Shown: positions 22,143 to 23,699 of the stretch, one piece after another | How the letters are laid out: every line of letters begins with the position of its first letter | Position numbering within the stretch: position 1 is the first letter of the stretch | Virus record (IMG/VR): IMGVR_UViG_3300018080_000595 | Span: 1 to 23,699 of that record | Origin: a virus | Length of the DNA stretch: 23,699 nt | Reading direction: 5' to 3' (one strand) | Translations under genes and position numbers: made by a program | The notes under the pieces: model-generated | The model's input: only the letters and a program-made list of their open reading frames with translations | Told to the model about the DNA's origin: nothing | Databases searched by the model: none

Positions 22143-22211
22143 ATGCGAACCGACGACAAACCGAAGCCGCGCCCAGTACCCAAGGACTGGCCGCCGAAGG
22201 ACGAGGACTAG
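22143..22211 (+). CDS. 22-residue Pro/Lys/Asp-rich peptide
   Basis: A very short frame, MRTDDKPKPRPVPKDWPPKDED, between the fibre-like gene and the next one. GGGGGAAAGGA just upstream is a strong ribosome-binding site. Its TAG abuts the next ATG, the tight spacing of real genes here. The peptide is hydrophilic and Pro-rich. It may be translated, or may only be the leader of the next gene. Confidence 0.42.
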   Translation: MRTDDKPKPRPVPKDWPPKDED

Positions 22212-22736
22212 ATGGCAAGCGGCGGTGGTGGGGACACCTTCCCCGACGAACTGGACCCGATCACGGTTCCGTTGCCGATCCCGATCCCTCGGCCGCGCGA
22301 GGACGACCTCGTGGAGCTCACGTTCACCTTCACCAAGGGACTGGAGCGGCAGTACGGTGGCGGTGAGTTGGGTGAGGCGATGTCCGCGGCACGGTACGAC
22401 TGGGCGTGTGAGGTCGCTGCCAACTCGTTCGGCCTGGTCGTCAACCAGAATACCGGCAAGCTGGAAGGCGCCTTGGCCATGATCGCCAACGCGGCTGCGA
22501 AGTACGCGGCGTTCCACCTGGCGTACACCAAGCAGGAGCCGCCACAACCCGTCCCGGCAAACCCTGGGGCGTTCACCCCGTTCTCCACCGAGGTTCTGAC
22601 CGTGCTCGACGGCACCGCCGCGTTCCGTGGGTTCTGCGCCGGGGTCCACTCCCTGGACCCGGACGCGGTCGGCACCGTGGACGTCCAGTTCGGGCCGCTG
22701 TGGGGTAAGGGGCGCCCGCCTGGAGGGGACAAATGA
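22212..22736 (+). CDS. Hypothetical structural or head-completion protein
   Basis: A 174-residue protein. After a Gly-rich start it has repeated Pro-Ile/Leu stretch (ITVPLPIPIPRP), a helix region (AMSAARYDWACEVAA; ALAMIANAAAKYAAF), and a strand-rich end. GAGGA at 22203-22207 fits ATG 22212. Position among head genes suggests a structural or connector role; no family recognised. Confidence 0.55.
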   Translation: MASGGGGDTFPDELDPITVPLPIPIPRPREDDLVELTFTFTKGLERQYGGGELGEAMSAARYDWACEVAANSFGLVVNQNTGKLEGALAMIANAAAKYAAFHLAYTKQEPPQPVPANPGAFTPFSTEVLTVLDGTAAFRGFCAGVHSLDPDAVGTVDVQFGPLWGKGRPPGGDK

Positions 22737-23110
22737 CCGAGCGCGAGTGGTACGACGGACCGTACCGAGTGATCGACGGCGTGGACACGCTGGGGCGCCG
22801 TCCACACCCCGCCCTCGGTGACATCATGGCCCACCGCAGCGGCGCCGTGATCCTCCGGTGTCCCAAGTGCCACGCGATGCAGTTCACCAGGGCCGAGGTG
22901 TACAACGCCAAGTCCTCGCCCACCCTGGACCGCCCGATCCACTGCGGCAGCGGCCACTGCAAGAAGTGCGGGATCTGGTTCACGATCACGAACGGGCGAG
23001 CAGCCGAGTGCGAACCTCCTGTACGACCTTCCCGTCCCATCCCGAAGAAGCTGGCCAAGGCAGGCGTCAAGCCGCCGCCCAAGCTCGAGATCGAACCCTC
23101 GGAGTCCTAA
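22733..23110 (+). CDS. Zinc-binding protein, head region
   Basis: A 125-residue protein with CPKC at residues 43-46 and a second cluster at Cys71, Cys76 and Cys79 (HCGSGHCKKCG), a likely treble-clef or ribbon zinc site. The end is Lys/Pro-rich. It overlaps its upstream neighbour by ATGA, and its stop shares one base with the next ATG (TAATG). Function unknown. Confidence 0.6.
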   Translation: MTEREWYDGPYRVIDGVDTLGRRPHPALGDIMAHRSGAVILRCPKCHAMQFTRAEVYNAKSSPTLDRPIHCGSGHCKKCGIWFTITNGRAAECEPPVRPSRPIPKKLAKAGVKPPPKLEIEPSES

Positions 23111-23699
23111 TGCTCGGCGCGTACTCCACGCCCGCGAGCGGGTTCATGACCCTGGACCCTGTGGCCGACCTGGGGACCGACCCAGTGGTGGCGCTGTGGA
23201 AGGTGGGCGTGCGGGGCAAGGCGCCACTGGTCAAGGCCGAGGGGTACGCGATGGTCGTTATGGGCGGGGTCGGGGTGGTCCCGGTCCACGTCAACGCACG
23301 CACACTCCAGCAGGTCCGCCAGGAGGCCGTGAAGTGTCTCCCTATGGGGGAGGTCACGATCCTCCGTTCCCGGTTCAGGGGACGGCGCACGGTGTTTGAG
23401 AGGGTGGAGACGATCACCCCGATGCGACCAGCCGAGGCCGAGCTCAACGCCGCGGCGTCGATGGTTGGGCCGAGTGGTGTGCTGGTGGAGAAGGCCCTGT
23501 CCCCGCAGGATCCAGTGGACTCGCGCCTGATCGCCCAACGACTCGCCGGCCAGCTGCGATTCGCCGAGCGGGAGATCCTGGCGCCCAAGCTGGAGAAGTA
23601 CGTTCGGCGCCTCAACATCGACTGGCCCAACCTGTCCGCCCAGGAGAGCGCGAAAAGACTGGCGATGATCCGGGGCGATCTCCGCAAGATGCTGGGGGC
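23110..23699 (+). CDS. Unassigned protein, 3' end outside window
   Basis: The frame from ATG 23110 is open to the window edge (at least 196 residues). The N-terminal part has strands (VVALWKVGVRGKAPLVKAEG; YAMVVMGGVGVVPVHV). The later part is helical and basic (LRFAEREILAPKLEKYVRRL; ESAKRLAMIRGDLRKML). By position after the portal and fibre-like genes it may be a head morphogenesis protein, but no diagnostic motif is visible in this part. Confidence 0.6.
   Translation, partial: MLGAYSTPASGFMTLDPVADLGTDPVVALWKVGVRGKAPLVKAEGYAMVVMGGVGVVPVHVNARTLQQVRQEAVKCLPMGEVTILRSRFRGRRTVFERVETITPMRPAEAELNAAASMVGPSGVLVEKALSPQDPVDSRLIAQRLAGQLRFAEREILAPKLEKYVRRLNIDWPNLSAQESAKRLAMIRGDLRKMLG

Noticed and set aside
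1-23699. tRNA genes, CRISPR arrays, insertion sequences, integrase or attachment sites
   Set aside because: No cloverleaf, direct-repeat array, transposase or recombinase motif was seen in either strand. Weak ones could be missed without computation.

Overview
The window is a stretch of a GC-rich tailed double-stranded DNA phage genome (Caudoviricetes), either a free virus or a prophage. All 49 coding regions that I support lie on the + strand. They are packed almost without gaps: 22 of 48 junctions are ATGA or GTGA overlaps or share a single base at stop/start. There is no intergenic stretch of 300 bases. No tRNA, rRNA, CRISPR array, insertion sequence or integrase was seen. A lipoprotein gene (1136-2005) with a long Thr-Asp repeat and a DUF1566-like end resembles proteins I associate with Myxococcota and related deltaproteobacteria. 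I take such a bacterium as the likely host; this is inference.

Region 1 (1-8972) is an accessory and DNA-metabolism module. It holds many small proteins, several with Cys-x-x-Cys zinc ribbons and two with ribbon-helix-helix folds. It also holds the lipoprotein, a PD-(D/E)xK nuclease-like protein coupled to a Spo11/topoisomerase VI A-like Toprim protein, a zinc-finger protein of the DUF3268 type, a 59-residue Rmf/CrpP-like protein hidden inside an overlap, and a membrane protein with an HExxH motif. An identical 10-base ribosome-binding leader precedes three genes in this part.

Region 2 (8973-11952) begins with the only clear promoter in the window: TTGACA, 18 bases, TATATA, with two identical palindromes GTATATAC 31 bases apart. 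It lies just upstream of a ribbon-helix-helix regulator gene whose transcript would be nearly leaderless. A candidate small terminase follows by ATGA overlap, then six small genes of unknown function.

Region 3 (11953-15805) is the centrepiece: queD, folE, queC, queE and a DpdA-like transglycosylase gene, tightly coupled. The first four make preQ0 (7-cyano-7-deazaguanine) from GTP. The DpdA-like enzyme is predicted to exchange guanine in phage DNA for this base. No QueF, ArcS or amidotransferase-QueC fusion is present, so the simplest predicted product is 2'-deoxy-preQ0. A ParB-like gene overlaps the end of the dpdA-like gene.

Region 4 (15807-23699) is packaging and head: large terminase, small accessory proteins, a PBSX/HK97-type portal protein, a fibre-like protein with YadA-type head repeats, and further unassigned structural or accessory genes. 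The last gene runs off the window. The modification cassette sits between the candidate small terminase and the large terminase, so base modification, packaging and head genes may be expressed together from the promoter at about 8989-9018.
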